A stretch of 60,839 bases of DNA. Origin: Thermoanaerobaculia bacterium. GTDB taxonomy: Bacteria > Acidobacteriota > Thermoanaerobaculia > Multivoradales > Multivoraceae. Of the stretch, positions 33,905 to 44,604 are shown one piece after another. The translations under genes were made by a program, and so were the position numbers. Every line of letters starts with the position of its first letter. Position 1 is the stretch's first letter. The stretch is from positions 230,001-290,839 of the forward strand of contig JAJEBV010000040.1 of NCBI GenBank assembly GCA_022822365.1. Reading direction: 5' to 3'. The notes beneath the pieces were generated by a model. It was not told the origin of the DNA. It did not search any database and saw only the letters and a program-made list of their open reading frames with translations.

Positions 33905-35338
33905 CTACAGCCGCTGCGCGCGCTTCCTCAAACCGCGCACCAGGACGCCGTTCAGCGCGATCAGCACCGCGGCAACGACGATCCACTGCGCGAACATGTT
34001 GCCCACGCCAAGCGGGCCCCAGAGCGGCTCGTTGCGGACGCTCCAGATCATCCAGACGACGAGCACCAGGGCTTCGACCACGATCAGCCGGATCACCCAG
34101 TCCCACCACGCGCCGATGCGGATGTCCTGGTCGCCGGTGTTGATCATCTCGGCACGGAAGCGGGTGACGCCGTAGCGGGTCACGATCAGGGCGAAGGAGA
34201 GGCCGCAGAGCATCAGGGCGACGCTCCAGACGTTGTCCTGGTTCGACCAGAACGGCTGCCAGAGCGCCGAGGGCACGCCGAGCACGAAGGCGGCGACCGC
34301 GATCGAGATGATGGCCTTGCGCCGTTCGAGGCCCGCCTCCTCGAGCGCCAGGCCGACCAGCTGGAACATCGCGACGAGCGACGTCCAGGCGGCGAACACC
34401 AGGGCCATGAAGAACAGGATCATGAAGAACGAGCCGCCCGGCATCGCGTTGAAGAGCTGGGGTATCCAGACGAACGTCAAACCCTCGTTGCCGGCGCCGA
34501 CGATCTGGTCGCGAGCCCCGGGCATGATCGAGAAGACGGTGCAGAGCACCATGATGCCGGCCAGCAGGGAGACGCTGTTGTTGCCGAACGCGAGCAGGAA
34601 GGAGTTCAGGTTCGTGTCCTCCCGGCGACGCGAGAACACGGCGTAGGTCAGCACCAGGCCCCAGCCGGCGCCGGTGTCCCAGGCGTTCTGGGTCAGCGCC
34701 TGCAGCCAGATGTTGACGTCGAGCAGGTCGCTCCAGTTGGGCTTGAACAGGAACTCGAGACCGTTCACCGCACCCGGCAGCGTCACCGCCCGGATGGCGA
34801 GCACCACGACCAGCACCAGCAGCGCCGGCATCAGGACCCGCACGACCGCCTCGATTCCCCGGATCCCCTTGAGCACGACGACCACGGCCATCGCCAGGGC
34901 CAGGGCGTGGAAGACGAGCACCTGGGGCGTGTAGGAGAACTGGTCCCAGAGTTCGCTCGAGGCTTCACCCCTCAGTTGCAGTGTGATGGCCGCCAGCAGG
35001 TAGCGCAGCGTCCAGCCCATGACGACCGCGTAGTAGAAGCCGATCGCCGCCGCCACCCAGGCGATCCAGGCGCCCATCCAGGCGAATCGCTCCCCCAGCA
35101 TCGCGGCGAACGTCCCCACCGTTCCGCTGCGCATCTTCTTGCCCAGCGCGAACTCGGTCAGGATCAGCGGCACCGACCAGAGCATCAGGAAGACGACCCA
35201 GGCGACGAGGAAGGAACCGCCGCCGTTGGACGCCGCGATCCGCGGGAATCGCCAGATGTTTCCGGTGCCGACGGCCATGCCGAGCATGGCGAGCATCAGG
35301 CCCCACCGGCTGGAGAACAGTTGGGTCGCCGTGGTCAA
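33905..35338 (-). CDS. Sodium-dependent SNF/NSS-family transporter
   Basis: A protein of about 477 aa with roughly eleven to twelve hydrophobic segments. TM1 carries the NSS signature GNIWRFPRIAASNGGGSFL, whose residues bind Na+ and an amino-acid-type substrate in LeuT. Bacterial members co-transport Na+ with amino acids or related amines; the substrate here is unknown. The TTG at 35338 is preferred (GGGACAGGG upstream) because earlier codons give a hydrophilic, unconserved leader. It is transcribed divergently from the OpuC-like ABC genes, which may mean a joint role in solute uptake. Confidence 0.88.
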   Translation of the reverse strand: MTTATQLFSSRWGLMLAMLGMAVGTGNIWRFPRIAASNGGGSFLVAWVVFLMLWSVPLILTEFALGKKMRSGTVGTFAAMLGERFAWMGAWIAWVAAAIGFYYAVVMGWTLRYLLAAITLQLRGEASSELWDQFSYTPQVLVFHALALAMAVVVVLKGIRGIEAVVRVLMPALLVLVVVLAIRAVTLPGAVNGLEFLFKPNWSDLLDVNIWLQALTQNAWDTGAGWGLVLTYAVFSRRREDTNLNSFLLAFGNNSVSLLAGIMVLCTVFSIMPGARDQIVGAGNEGLTFVWIPQLFNAMPGGSFFMILFFMALVFAAWTSLVAMFQLVGLALEEAGLERRKAIISIAVAAFVLGVPSALWQPFWSNQDNVWSVALMLCGLSFALIVTRYGVTRFRAEMINTGDQDIRIGAWWDWVIRLIVVEALVLVVWMIWSVRNEPLWGPLGVGNMFAQWIVVAAVLIALNGVLVRGLRKRAQRL

Positions 35339-35480
35339 GCCCTGTCCCGCGCTGGTCCCATCGTGCCGATCCGGGACCCTATCAGCGGGGTCCCACCGGC
35401 AGTCCCCGTGCCGGCCCTGCGCTACGATCCACCCGCTCTCCGTCGTGCCGTCTTCCGATCCCAGTTCCGCGCCGGCCGTC

Positions 35481-36221
35481 ATGCGGCTCCGGGGAGTGTC
35501 CAAGGTCTACCCGGGCGCCGGCAGCGCCGACGAGGTGACCGCGGTGGACGGCGCCGACCTCGAGATCCTGGAGGGCGAAACCCTCGCGCTGGTCGGAGAG
35601 AGCGGCTGCGGCAAGTCCAGTCTGTTGCGGCTGCTCAACCGGATGGAAGAGCCGACCGCCGGCGACCTGTGTTTCGGGGACGCGGCGCTTTCGACGTTCG
35701 AACCCACCGCCCTGAGACGCCGCATCGGCTACGTCCAGCAGACCGGCGGCCTGCTGCCACACTGGACGGTCCAGCGCAACGTCGGTCTGGTGCCCGAACT
35801 CCTGGGCTGGCCGAAGGAGCGGCGGCGGAAGCGGGCCGAGGAACTCCTGCGGCTCGTCGGCCTGCCGGCAGCCACCTACGCCGCCCGCTACCCGCGTGAA
35901 CTCTCCGGCGGCGAGCGGCAACGGGTCGCCGTCGCCCGCGCCCTGGCCGCGGATCCGCCGCTCGTCCTGCTGGACGAGCCCTTCGGCGCGCTCGACGCGA
36001 TCACCCGAGCGGAAGTGCAGCAGACGTTCATGCGGCTGCGGGCATCGCGGGAGCAAACGGCCGTGATCGTCACCCACGATCTCGACGAGGCCTTTCTACT
36101 GGCGGACCGGATCGCGGTCATGCGCCGCGGCAGGCTGCTCCAGACCGCGCCGCCGCAGGAACTGATCGACCGCCCCGCCGACCCGTACGTCGGCGAACTT
36201 CTTGATCGCGCGGCCAACTGA
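35481..36221 (+). CDS. ABC importer ATP-binding protein, OpuCA/OsmV type
   Basis: A 246-aa ABC ATPase with Walker A GESGCGKSSLLRLLN, Q-loop region IGYVQQTGGLLPHWTV, signature LSGGERQRVAVARAL, Walker B LVLLDEPFGALD and switch His in VIVTHDL. Spacing and the downstream partner identify it as the ATPase of a glycine-betaine/choline-type (QAT family) importer. It lacks the C-terminal CBS pair found in many OpuCA/ProV proteins. ATG 35481 is used; a GTG at 35445 downstream of TACGAT (35423-35428) could add 12 residues. The stop is 1 bp before the permease start. Confidence 0.87.
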   Translation: MRLRGVSKVYPGAGSADEVTAVDGADLEILEGETLALVGESGCGKSSLLRLLNRMEEPTAGDLCFGDAALSTFEPTALRRRIGYVQQTGGLLPHWTVQRNVGLVPELLGWPKERRRKRAEELLRLVGLPAATYAARYPRELSGGERQRVAVARALAADPPLVLLDEPFGALDAITRAEVQQTFMRLRASREQTAVIVTHDLDEAFLLADRIAVMRRGRLLQTAPPQELIDRPADPYVGELLDRAAN

Positions 36222-36222
36222 C

Positions 36223-37815
36223 ATGACGAAGCCGGCGCTTCTGCTCCTGGGCCTGGCCCTGGCGGTCCCTCTGCCCGCTCCGGCGCAGGAAGGCGAGCCG
36301 GGCGCGCAGTCTCCTGGCGGGACGATCGTGGTCGGATCGAAGAACTTCGCCGAGAACCGCCTGCTCGGCGAGGTCTTCGCCCAGTTGATCGAGGCCCATA
36401 CCGGCCTCGAGGTCGAGAGGCGGCTCGGCCTGGCCGGCACCGAGTTCTGCTTCGAGGCGCTGCGCACCGGCAGCATCGACCTCTATCCCGAGTACACCGG
36501 CACCGGCCTCGTCACCCTGCTCGGCGCGGAGCCGACCGCCTCCAAGTTCGAGGCGCTGGCAACCGTCCGGGCCGAGTTCCTCAGGCGCTTCGATCTCCAC
36601 TGGCTGGCGCCGATCGGGTTCGAGAACTCCTACGAACTGGCGATCCGGGCCGACCTCGCCCGCTCGGGAGAACGCGAACTGCGCACGATCAGCGACCTCG
36701 TGCCGGTCGCGCCGACCCTGCGCGCCGGCTTCGGCTACGAGTTCGTGGAACGCGGCGACGGCCTGCCCGGCCTCGCCGACACCTACGGTCTCAGCTTCGC
36801 GAACGTCCAGTCGATCCTGCAGGCGCCGAAGTACCAGGCGGCGGCCGCCGGAGCGGTCGACGTGATCGACGCCTACACGACGGACGGACGGCTGCTCGTC
36901 TACGACCTCCTCGTCCTGGAGGACGACCTCGGCTTCTTCCCGCCCTACGAGGCGGCGCCGCTGGTGCGAGGCGACACGCTGGAACGCCATCCGGAGGTCG
37001 GCGCCGTGCTCGGACTGCTCGGACAGGCGATCGACGAGGGCCGGATGCGCGCGCTCAACCTGCGGCTCCAGGAAGAGCACGAGCCGATCGAGGTCGTCGC
37101 CCACGACCTCCTGCGGGAACTGGAGCTCCTGCCGGGCGATGTCGAGACGGTCGCCCCCGAGCGCCAGCCGAGGGACTCCGGCCTTGCCGCCTACATGTGG
37201 TCACGGCGCCGGGAACTCTCGACCTATACCGCCGAGCACGTCGGCCTCTCGGCCGTCGCGCTCGCGCTCGGCATCCTGTTCGCGGTGCCGCTGGCGCTCC
37301 TGCTCGACCGCCTCCGGACCGGAACCAGCGAGGCGATGATCCGGATCATCGGCATGTCCCAGACCCTGCCCTCCCTGGCGCTGTTCGGCTTCCTGATTCC
37401 CGTCCTCGGCGTCGGCGTCGTGCCCAGCGTCGTGGCGCTCTGGATCTACTCGATCTTCCCCATCCTGCGGAGCAGTTGCACCGGGCTCCGGGAGGCCGAT
37501 CCGGACGCCGCCTCGGCGGCCACCGCACTCGGCATGACCGAGGGCCAGGTCCTGAGACGGGTTCGCCTGCCGCTGGCGGTGCCCACGATCATGGCGGGCG
37601 TGCGCACCGCCGGCGTGATCACCGTCGGCACGGCGACGATCGCCGCCTTCATCGGCGCCGGCGGACTCGGCCAGCCGATCATCGCCGGCGTTCAGCTCGT
37701 GAACATTCAGCAGATCCTCTCGGGGGCGATCCCGGCGGCGCTGCTGGCGCTGGCCGCCGACGCCGTGCTTGGCGCGCTCGGGAAGTGGTTGCGGCCGCGC
37801 GGGGTCGGCCCTTAG
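36223..37815 (+). CDS. Fused solute-binding protein and permease, OsmF/OpuC type
   Basis: A 530-aa fusion. A signal peptide (LLLLGLALAVPLPAPAQ) is followed by a QAT-type solute-binding domain at about residues 35-310 (IVVGSKNFAENRLLGEVFAQ, GSIDLYPEYTGTGLV). Residues 325-530 form the permease, with the EAA-type loop EADPDAASAATALGMTEGQV and FIGAGGLGQPI. Fusions known to me, such as EgtUBC, place the permease first; here the binding domain is N-terminal. With the ATPase it forms a complete importer for a quaternary amine or related solute. Confidence 0.87.
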   Translation: MTKPALLLLGLALAVPLPAPAQEGEPGAQSPGGTIVVGSKNFAENRLLGEVFAQLIEAHTGLEVERRLGLAGTEFCFEALRTGSIDLYPEYTGTGLVTLLGAEPTASKFEALATVRAEFLRRFDLHWLAPIGFENSYELAIRADLARSGERELRTISDLVPVAPTLRAGFGYEFVERGDGLPGLADTYGLSFANVQSILQAPKYQAAAAGAVDVIDAYTTDGRLLVYDLLVLEDDLGFFPPYEAAPLVRGDTLERHPEVGAVLGLLGQAIDEGRMRALNLRLQEEHEPIEVVAHDLLRELELLPGDVETVAPERQPRDSGLAAYMWSRRRELSTYTAEHVGLSAVALALGILFAVPLALLLDRLRTGTSEAMIRIIGMSQTLPSLALFGFLIPVLGVGVVPSVVALWIYSIFPILRSSCTGLREADPDAASAATALGMTEGQVLRRVRLPLAVPTIMAGVRTAGVITVGTATIAAFIGAGGLGQPIIAGVQLVNIQQILSGAIPAALLALAADAVLGALGKWLRPRGVGP

Positions 37816-37821
37816 AGCGGA

Positions 37822-37908
37822 GCCGGCCTGACGGCCGGCGCCTTGGCTTCCGCGGGTCAGAAGACCCGCGGTCACACGCCTACGGCGGCAGCGGGTCAGA
37901 AGACCCGC
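37822..37908. repeat. REP-like composite palindromic repeat, copy 1
   Basis: Three perfect hairpins: GCCGGCC-TGAC-GGCCGGC (37822-37839), CGCGGGTC-AGAA-GACCCGCG (37851-37870) and GCGGGTC-AGAA-GACCCGC (37891-37908). The last hairpin and its flanks match copy 2 at 43274-43316 in inverse orientation over about 43 bp with one mismatch. It lies between two convergent genes and may also act as a bidirectional terminator. Confidence 0.8.
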
Positions 37909-37926
37909 GCACCCAGTGGGCGGGCC

Positions 37927-38343
37927 TTAACCGACCAGGTCGCAGGCGGCGAAGAAGAAGGCGCGCTCGATCGCGGCGTTCTCCGGCGAGTCGCTGCCGT
38001 GGATCGCGTTGTTCTGGATGTTCGTGCCGTAGAGGTTCCGGATCGTCCCTTCGGCGGCCTGCGTCGAGTCGGTAGCGCCCATCGTGTCGCGGAGATGAGC
38101 AACCGCGTTGTCGCGCGCCAGCGCGATCGCCACCACGGGACCGCTCGTCATGAAGGCGACCAGGTCGGCGTAGAACGGCCGCTCCCGGTGCACCGCGTAG
38201 AAGGCCTCCGCCTGCGCCTGCGAGAGGCGCATCCGGCGCATCGCCTGAATCGCGAATCCCGCGTCCTCCAGGTGGGCAATGACCCGGCCGGTGTTGCCCG
38301 CCCGGACCGCGTCCGGCTTGATGATCGTCAGCGTCTCTTCCAT
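37927..38343 (-). CDS. ndk: Nucleoside diphosphate kinase
   Basis: Ndk equilibrates nucleoside di- and triphosphates through a phospho-histidine. The 138-aa product starts EETLTIIKPDAV, and the active-site His is in NAIHGSDSPENAAIE near residue 117. Length is typical. ATG 38343 begins the conserved first strand; a longer frame is ignored. It is the last gene after icd-sucC-sucD, 4 bp after sucD, so succinyl-CoA synthetase can pass its nucleotide product to Ndk. Confidence 0.95.
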   Translation of the reverse strand: MEETLTIIKPDAVRAGNTGRVIAHLEDAGFAIQAMRRMRLSQAQAEAFYAVHRERPFYADLVAFMTSGPVVAIALARDNAVAHLRDTMGATDSTQAAEGTIRNLYGTNIQNNAIHGSDSPENAAIERAFFFAACDLVG

Positions 38344-38347
38344 GCCT

Positions 38348-39220
38348 TCATCTCCCCAGCGCCTCGGACAGCCGCGCGCCCATCTCGGCCGGCGAATCGA
38401 CGACCAGGACCCCGGCAGCACTGAGCGCCGCCTTCTTCTCGGCCGCGGTGCCCTTGCCGCCCGCGACGATCGCGCCGGCATGGCCCATGCGCCGGCCCGG
38501 CGGCGCTGTCGCGCCAGCGATGAAGCCGACGACGGGGATGTCCAGATGCTCGCCGATCCAGGCCGCCGCCTCCTCTTCCGCCGTACCGCCGATCTCGCCG
38601 ATCAGGACCACGGCTTCCGTCGAATCGTCCCCGGCGAACAGCTCCAACACATCGATGAAGCTCGTGCCGTTGACCGGATCTCCGCCGATGCCGACGCAGG
38701 TGGTCTGCCCCAGCCCTTCGTTCGTGAGCTGCCACACCGCCTCGTAGGTCAGGGTGCCGCTCCGGCTGATCACGCCGACGTTGCCCGGCTCGTGGATGTG
38801 GCCGGGCATGATGCCGACCTTCGCCTGGCCCGGCGTGATCAGGCCCGGGCAGTTCGGCCCCAGCAGGCGGCTGTCCCGGCCCCGGAGGAAGGCCTTGACC
38901 CGGACCATGTCCTGAACCGGAATGCCCTCGGTGATGCAGACGATCAGTTCGACGCCGGCGTCGGCCGCCTCCATGATCGCGTCGGCGGCAAACGGCGGCG
39001 GTACGAAGATCAGCGTCGCATTGCAGCCGGACACCCGCCGCGCGCGCTCGACCGAGTCCCAGACCGGAAAGCCCTCGACGGTCGAGCCGCCCTTGCCGGG
39101 CGTCACGCCGCCAACGACTTCGGTGCCGTAGTCCCGGCACCCCATCGCGTGGAACAGGCCCTCCCTGCCGGTGATGCCCTGGACGATCAGGCGCGTGCTC
39201 TCGCCAACCAGAATCGACAT
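38348..39220 (-). CDS. sucD: Succinyl-CoA ligase, alpha subunit
   Basis: A 290-aa alpha subunit that carries the phospho-histidine of succinyl-CoA synthetase in the TCA cycle. Motifs include [19 protein letters not shown], the CoA-binding region, NCPGLITPG, and the catalytic His in [19 protein letters not shown] near residue 245. sucC lies 4 bp upstream and ndk 4 bp downstream. Confidence 0.95.
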   Translation of the reverse strand: MSILVGESTRLIVQGITGREGLFHAMGCRDYGTEVVGGVTPGKGGSTVEGFPVWDSVERARRVSGCNATLIFVPPPFAADAIMEAADAGVELIVCITEGIPVQDMVRVKAFLRGRDSRLLGPNCPGLITPGQAKVGIMPGHIHEPGNVGVISRSGTLTYEAVWQLTNEGLGQTTCVGIGGDPVNGTSFIDVLELFAGDDSTEAVVLIGEIGGTAEEEAAAWIGEHLDIPVVGFIAGATAPPGRRMGHAGAIVAGGKGTAAEKKAALSAAGVLVVDSPAEMGARLSEALGR

Positions 39221-39224
39221 CGGC

Positions 39225-40400
<1,176 letters not shown>

Positions 40401-40413
40401 GGGCGGCGGCTCT

Positions 40414-41676
<1,263 letters not shown>

Positions 41677-41719
41677 GTTCCGCGCCTCCAGTCCGCGCCT
41701 GGGCGCACAGCCGGGCTGT

Positions 41720-41732
41720 TAGGCTTTCAACG
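41720..41732 (+). promoter_or_regulatory. -10 box before cdd
   Basis: TAGGCT (41720-41725) ends 7 nt before the cdd ATG and no Shine-Dalgarno is present. The -35 region is weak. Confidence 0.3.
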
Positions 41733-42200
41733 ATGAGCGCGGAAGCCGTCGTACACCTGCCGGCGCCGGATCGCGGCGCCACGCGGGAGGGCATCGACTG
41801 GGAGACTCTGGTCGACGCCGCCGTCAGTTGCCGGGAACGGGCCTACGCGCCCTACAGCCACTTCCGGGTCGGCGCCGCGCTGCTGGCCGCCAACGGCAAC
41901 GTCTACGTCGGCTGCAACGTCGAGAACCGCCTGCTCGGCCTGACCCTCTGTGCCGAACGCGGCGCGTTGTCGGCCGCGGTAGCGGACGGCCAGACATCGT
42001 TTGTGGCGCTGGCCATCGCCACGGGCTCCGCGCCACCCTGCGCGCCCTGCGGGCAGTGCCGCGACGCCCTGGCCGAGTTCTGTCACGACCTGCCGGTCGT
42101 GTCGGCGACCGCAGGGGCCCACGACGAGGCGAACTGGAGCCGGTTCACGCTCCACGAACTGCTGCCGGAAGCCTTCGTCCTCGACCCGCCCGAGGGCTGA
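41733..42200 (+). CDS. cdd: Cytidine deaminase
   Basis: A 155-aa zinc deaminase that converts cytidine to uridine. Substrate and zinc motifs are YAPYSHFRVGAALL, GCNVENRLLGLTLCAERGA (C-A-E) and PPCAPCGQCRDALAEF (P-C-x-x-C). The usual Thr after CAER is Gly here. An N-terminal extension of about 20 residues is present. It is convergent with the STAS gene and divergent from icd. Confidence 0.9.
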   Translation: MSAEAVVHLPAPDRGATREGIDWETLVDAAVSCRERAYAPYSHFRVGAALLAANGNVYVGCNVENRLLGLTLCAERGALSAAVADGQTSFVALAIATGSAPPCAPCGQCRDALAEFCHDLPVVSATAGAHDEANWSRFTLHELLPEAFVLDPPEG

Positions 42201-42249
42201 TCCGTCTTCAGGCCGCCATGAGCGCCGGCACGGGCGCCCCCGTCACCGT

Positions 42250-42597
42250 TCAGGTCCCGCCGGCCTCGGCCGCGAGGGCATCCTCCACCGTGTCGTAGGT
42301 CGGGAACAGCGACGCGACGCCGGCCACGGTCAGCAACTGAACGATCCGTTCCGAGGGCCGGACCAGGATGAGCTTCCGTTCCTCCGCGCGGAGCCTGACC
42401 AGGTACCCGACGAGCTCGCCGATGCCGGTCGAGTCCATGTAGTTGACGTCGGAGAGGTCGAGGAGGACATGGCCGTCGCCCTCCGCCAGGCTTCGCTTCA
42501 ACGCGTCGGCCAGGAAGCGGGCGCTCTCCCCGAGCTTGATCACGCCCTCCACCGCCAGCAGGCTGGCGTCGCCGATCTGCTGCTTGTTGATGATCAT
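42250..42597 (-). CDS. STAS-domain anti-sigma factor antagonist-like protein
   Basis: A 115-aa STAS protein. The phosphorylatable serine lies in DLSDVNYMDSTGIGELVG, near residue 59, as in SpoIIAA-type antagonists. No anti-sigma kinase or sigma factor gene is adjacent, so the partner is elsewhere. It might instead be a stand-alone STAS regulator. It follows the DUF1326-like gene by 35 bp on the same strand. Confidence 0.85.
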   Translation of the reverse strand: MIINKQQIGDASLLAVEGVIKLGESARFLADALKRSLAEGDGHVLLDLSDVNYMDSTGIGELVGYLVRLRAEERKLILVRPSERIVQLLTVAGVASLFPTYDTVEDALAAEAGGT

Positions 42598-42632
42598 CGG
42601 AGAGACGGCAGGCGCGGCGGCAGGCGCGGGCT

Positions 42633-43277
42633 CTAGCGGCTGAACCGACCCACGAACGTGCTCCGCTTGCCGGGGCTCTTCCAGGTGGCGCCCAGGCCCG
42701 GACCCTGCCAGGTGTGCTCGATGGCGACGCCGGGGACGACTCCGTCCGTCGGCGCCAGCGGTGGATAGAAGACCGTCTCGTTGCCGCAGAGGTGGTCCCG
42801 GTGGTCGAGCGGCCGCGTCTTCACCGTGGCCAGCTTGCCCGCCAAGACCGAGGCAGCTCCGTTTGGCCGCAGATCGAACGTGACGTCCGCCGCCTCCACC
42901 AGGGCCACATCCGCAAGGAGGACGCCCCCCATGCCGCGCGCGAACCCTTCGAGCGCCGAACGCTGCGGCCCGTCCGCGGCCGCGTCCACGATCAGCACGG
43001 ATTCCGTGGCCCGCGACTCGGCGTACGGATCGCCCAGGGTCGCATCGGAGCGTACGACCGCGAGCACCGAGAGGCCCGAAAGATCGACGCCGTCCCAGCC
43101 GCCCGCTTCGATCCGCCAGGCCATGATCGCCTCGTTGCCGACCAGCCCGACTTCGGAGTTCGCGAAACAGGGGCCCGTATAGACGTCGGCGGTGCGCGCT
43201 TCGACGTACATACCCGAAACTCCGGCCGCGATCGCGGCGGCGGGCAGGACCATCAGAAACAGGGCAGCTACCACCAC
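42633..43277 (-). CDS. DUF1326-like exported protein
   Basis: A protein of about 214 aa. A hydrophobic N-terminal segment (VVAALFLMVLPAAAIAAG) is followed by GMYVEARTADVYTGPCFANSE and IEAGGWDGVDLSGLSVLAVV, which match my memory of DUF1326 proteins of unknown function. The start is uncertain: GTG 43277 is the latest codon that keeps the signal peptide, but it lies inside the edge of repeat copy 2. Upstream ATGs at 43352 and 43367 would translate the repeat itself. The function is unknown. Confidence 0.6.
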   Translation of the reverse strand: MVVAALFLMVLPAAAIAAGVSGMYVEARTADVYTGPCFANSEVGLVGNEAIMAWRIEAGGWDGVDLSGLSVLAVVRSDATLGDPYAESRATESVLIVDAAADGPQRSALEGFARGMGGVLLADVALVEAADVTFDLRPNGAASVLAGKLATVKTRPLDHRDHLCGNETVFYPPLAPTDGVVPGVAIEHTWQGPGLGATWKSPGKRSTFVGRFSR

Positions 43278-43347
43278 TGGGTGCGCGGGTCTTCTGACCC
43301 GCTGCCGCCGCAGGCGGCTAACGACACGCGCCGGCCGCAAGGCCGGC
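43274..43347. repeat. REP-like composite palindromic repeat, copy 2
   Basis: Hairpins GCGGGTC-TTCT-GACCCGC (43285-43302), GCCGCC-GCA-GGCGGC (43304-43318) and GCCGGCC-GCAA-GGCCGGC (43330-43347). About 43 bp from 43274 match copy 1 in inverse orientation with one mismatch, and the GCCGGCC hairpin is also shared. It lies between the Cys-rich gene and the DUF1326-like gene. Confidence 0.8.
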
Positions 43348-43363
43348 TCCATCCAAGCGTTCC

Positions 43364-43624
43364 TCATGTCGATGAATCTCCGTGGTCTTTGCCGTAACTC
43401 TCGAAGCACCGGCGACCTTCCCGGCAGTCCTCCCGGGAGGCCACCGCGCCGTCGGGCCCGAGGCAGTTCATGCTGTGCGTACACCAGACGAAGCCGTCGT
43501 CGATCTCGTGTTGCGGGTCCACGTCCATGCCCGGCTCCACCGGCGCCAGGGCCATGAACATCGTCTTCCAGCGCAGCCTCCGGCAGAGTTGCGGCGCCTG
43601 GGGAATGAGCGGACGGTAGGCCAT
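43364..43624 (-). CDS. Small Cys-rich protein of the molybdenum-hydroxylase operon
   Basis: An 86-aa soluble protein with five cysteines; the most distinctive stretch is FVWCTHSMNCLGPDG, then DCREGRRCFE. It reads like a genuine conserved protein, not a shadow, and starts 5 bp after the FAD-subunit gene. I know similar small proteins next to xanthine dehydrogenase-type genes but no function. Metal or Fe-S binding, or a maturation role, is possible. Five cysteines do not make an obvious paired motif. Confidence 0.55.
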   Translation of the reverse strand: MAYRPLIPQAPQLCRRLRWKTMFMALAPVEPGMDVDPQHEIDDGFVWCTHSMNCLGPDGAVASREDCREGRRCFESYGKDHGDSST

Positions 43625-43629
43625 CGCGT

Positions 43630-44604
43630 TCAGATCTCCATCCCGGCGGCGCGGCCAAGGGCGCGCCGCACCGCGGTCCGGGCAAGCTGGACCTTGTACC
43701 GGTTGCCGCTCATCGGTCGGGCGCCTTCCACGGCCGCATCCGCGGCCGCGGCGACGGTCTCCGGCGTCAGCTCCTGCCCGGCCAGCACGTCGCCCGCCGC
43801 CGTCGCCACGTGGGGCACGGGCGCGGCGTGGCCCAGCACGATCCGCGCACGCTCGGTTCGCGGTCCCGAGCCGGTGAGCGACACGGCGGCCGCCATCAGC
43901 GGCCAGTCCAGCGCGCGGCGCTGGCGGACTTCGTACACGGCCGACCGGGATCCCTCAACGTCGGCTTCGACGCCGACCAGGAGTTCGCCCGGCGCCAGCG
44001 TGTTCTCACGCTCTCCCGCCGCCTGCGGCGCCCGGTACAGCGCCTCCACCGGCAGCCTGCGCTCGCCGGCCGGCCCGTGAACGACCGCTTCCGCCCCGAG
44101 CGCGACCAGGAGCGGCGCCAGACTGGACGGGTTGACGAAACGGGCTTCGCCTTCCGGGAAGATCGCGTGGTAGCGATTGTCGCCGTCCGCCACCATCGAG
44201 CGGCCGTCGGCGGCCAGCGCCAGCAGGCCGAAGCCCCGGCGGTAGTACCAGCACCGGGGCCGCTGGAGCAGATCGCCGCCGACCGTGCCCATCGCCCGCA
44301 ACTGCGGGCTGGCGACGCCGTCGATCGCGACGGCCAGGGCGGGCAGGGCCGCGATCGCGCCGTCGTGGTCGCGTAGCTCCTGCAGGGTCGTCATGGCGCC
44401 GACGCGGAGCGTGCCGCCGTCGAGCTCGATCCCGGAGAGACCCGGCACGCCGCGAAGCGCGACCAGCCGATCGACCCGTTCGACATCGTCCTTGAGCAGA
44501 CTCAGAAGATCCGTGCCGCCGGCCAGCGCCTCGCTGCCCTCCGCTTCCAGCAGGCCGACCGCCTGGTCGACGGTCGCCGGCGCGGCGTAGCCGAACGGGC
44601 GCAT
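43630..44604 (-). CDS. Molybdenum hydroxylase FAD-binding subunit
   Basis: A 324-aa FAD subunit of the xanthine dehydrogenase/aldehyde oxidoreductase family. FAD contacts are in ALAGGTDLLSLLKD and RAMGTVGGDLLQRPRCWYY; a CO-dehydrogenase-type C-terminal domain follows. In PaoB-like and 4-hydroxybenzoyl-CoA reductase-like relatives the RCWYY region carries several cysteines for an extra 4Fe-4S cluster; here only the first remains (then GFGLLALAADGRSMVADGDN). The ATG shares a base with the Mo-subunit stop (TGATG). A longer upstream frame is a shadow. Confidence 0.85.
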   Translation of the reverse strand: MRPFGYAAPATVDQAVGLLEAEGSEALAGGTDLLSLLKDDVERVDRLVALRGVPGLSGIELDGGTLRVGAMTTLQELRDHDGAIAALPALAVAIDGVASPQLRAMGTVGGDLLQRPRCWYYRRGFGLLALAADGRSMVADGDNRYHAIFPEGEARFVNPSSLAPLLVALGAEAVVHGPAGERRLPVEALYRAPQAAGERENTLAPGELLVGVEADVEGSRSAVYEVRQRRALDWPLMAAAVSLTGSGPRTERARIVLGHAAPVPHVATAAGDVLAGQELTPETVAAAADAAVEGARPMSGNRYKVQLARTAVRRALGRAAGMEI

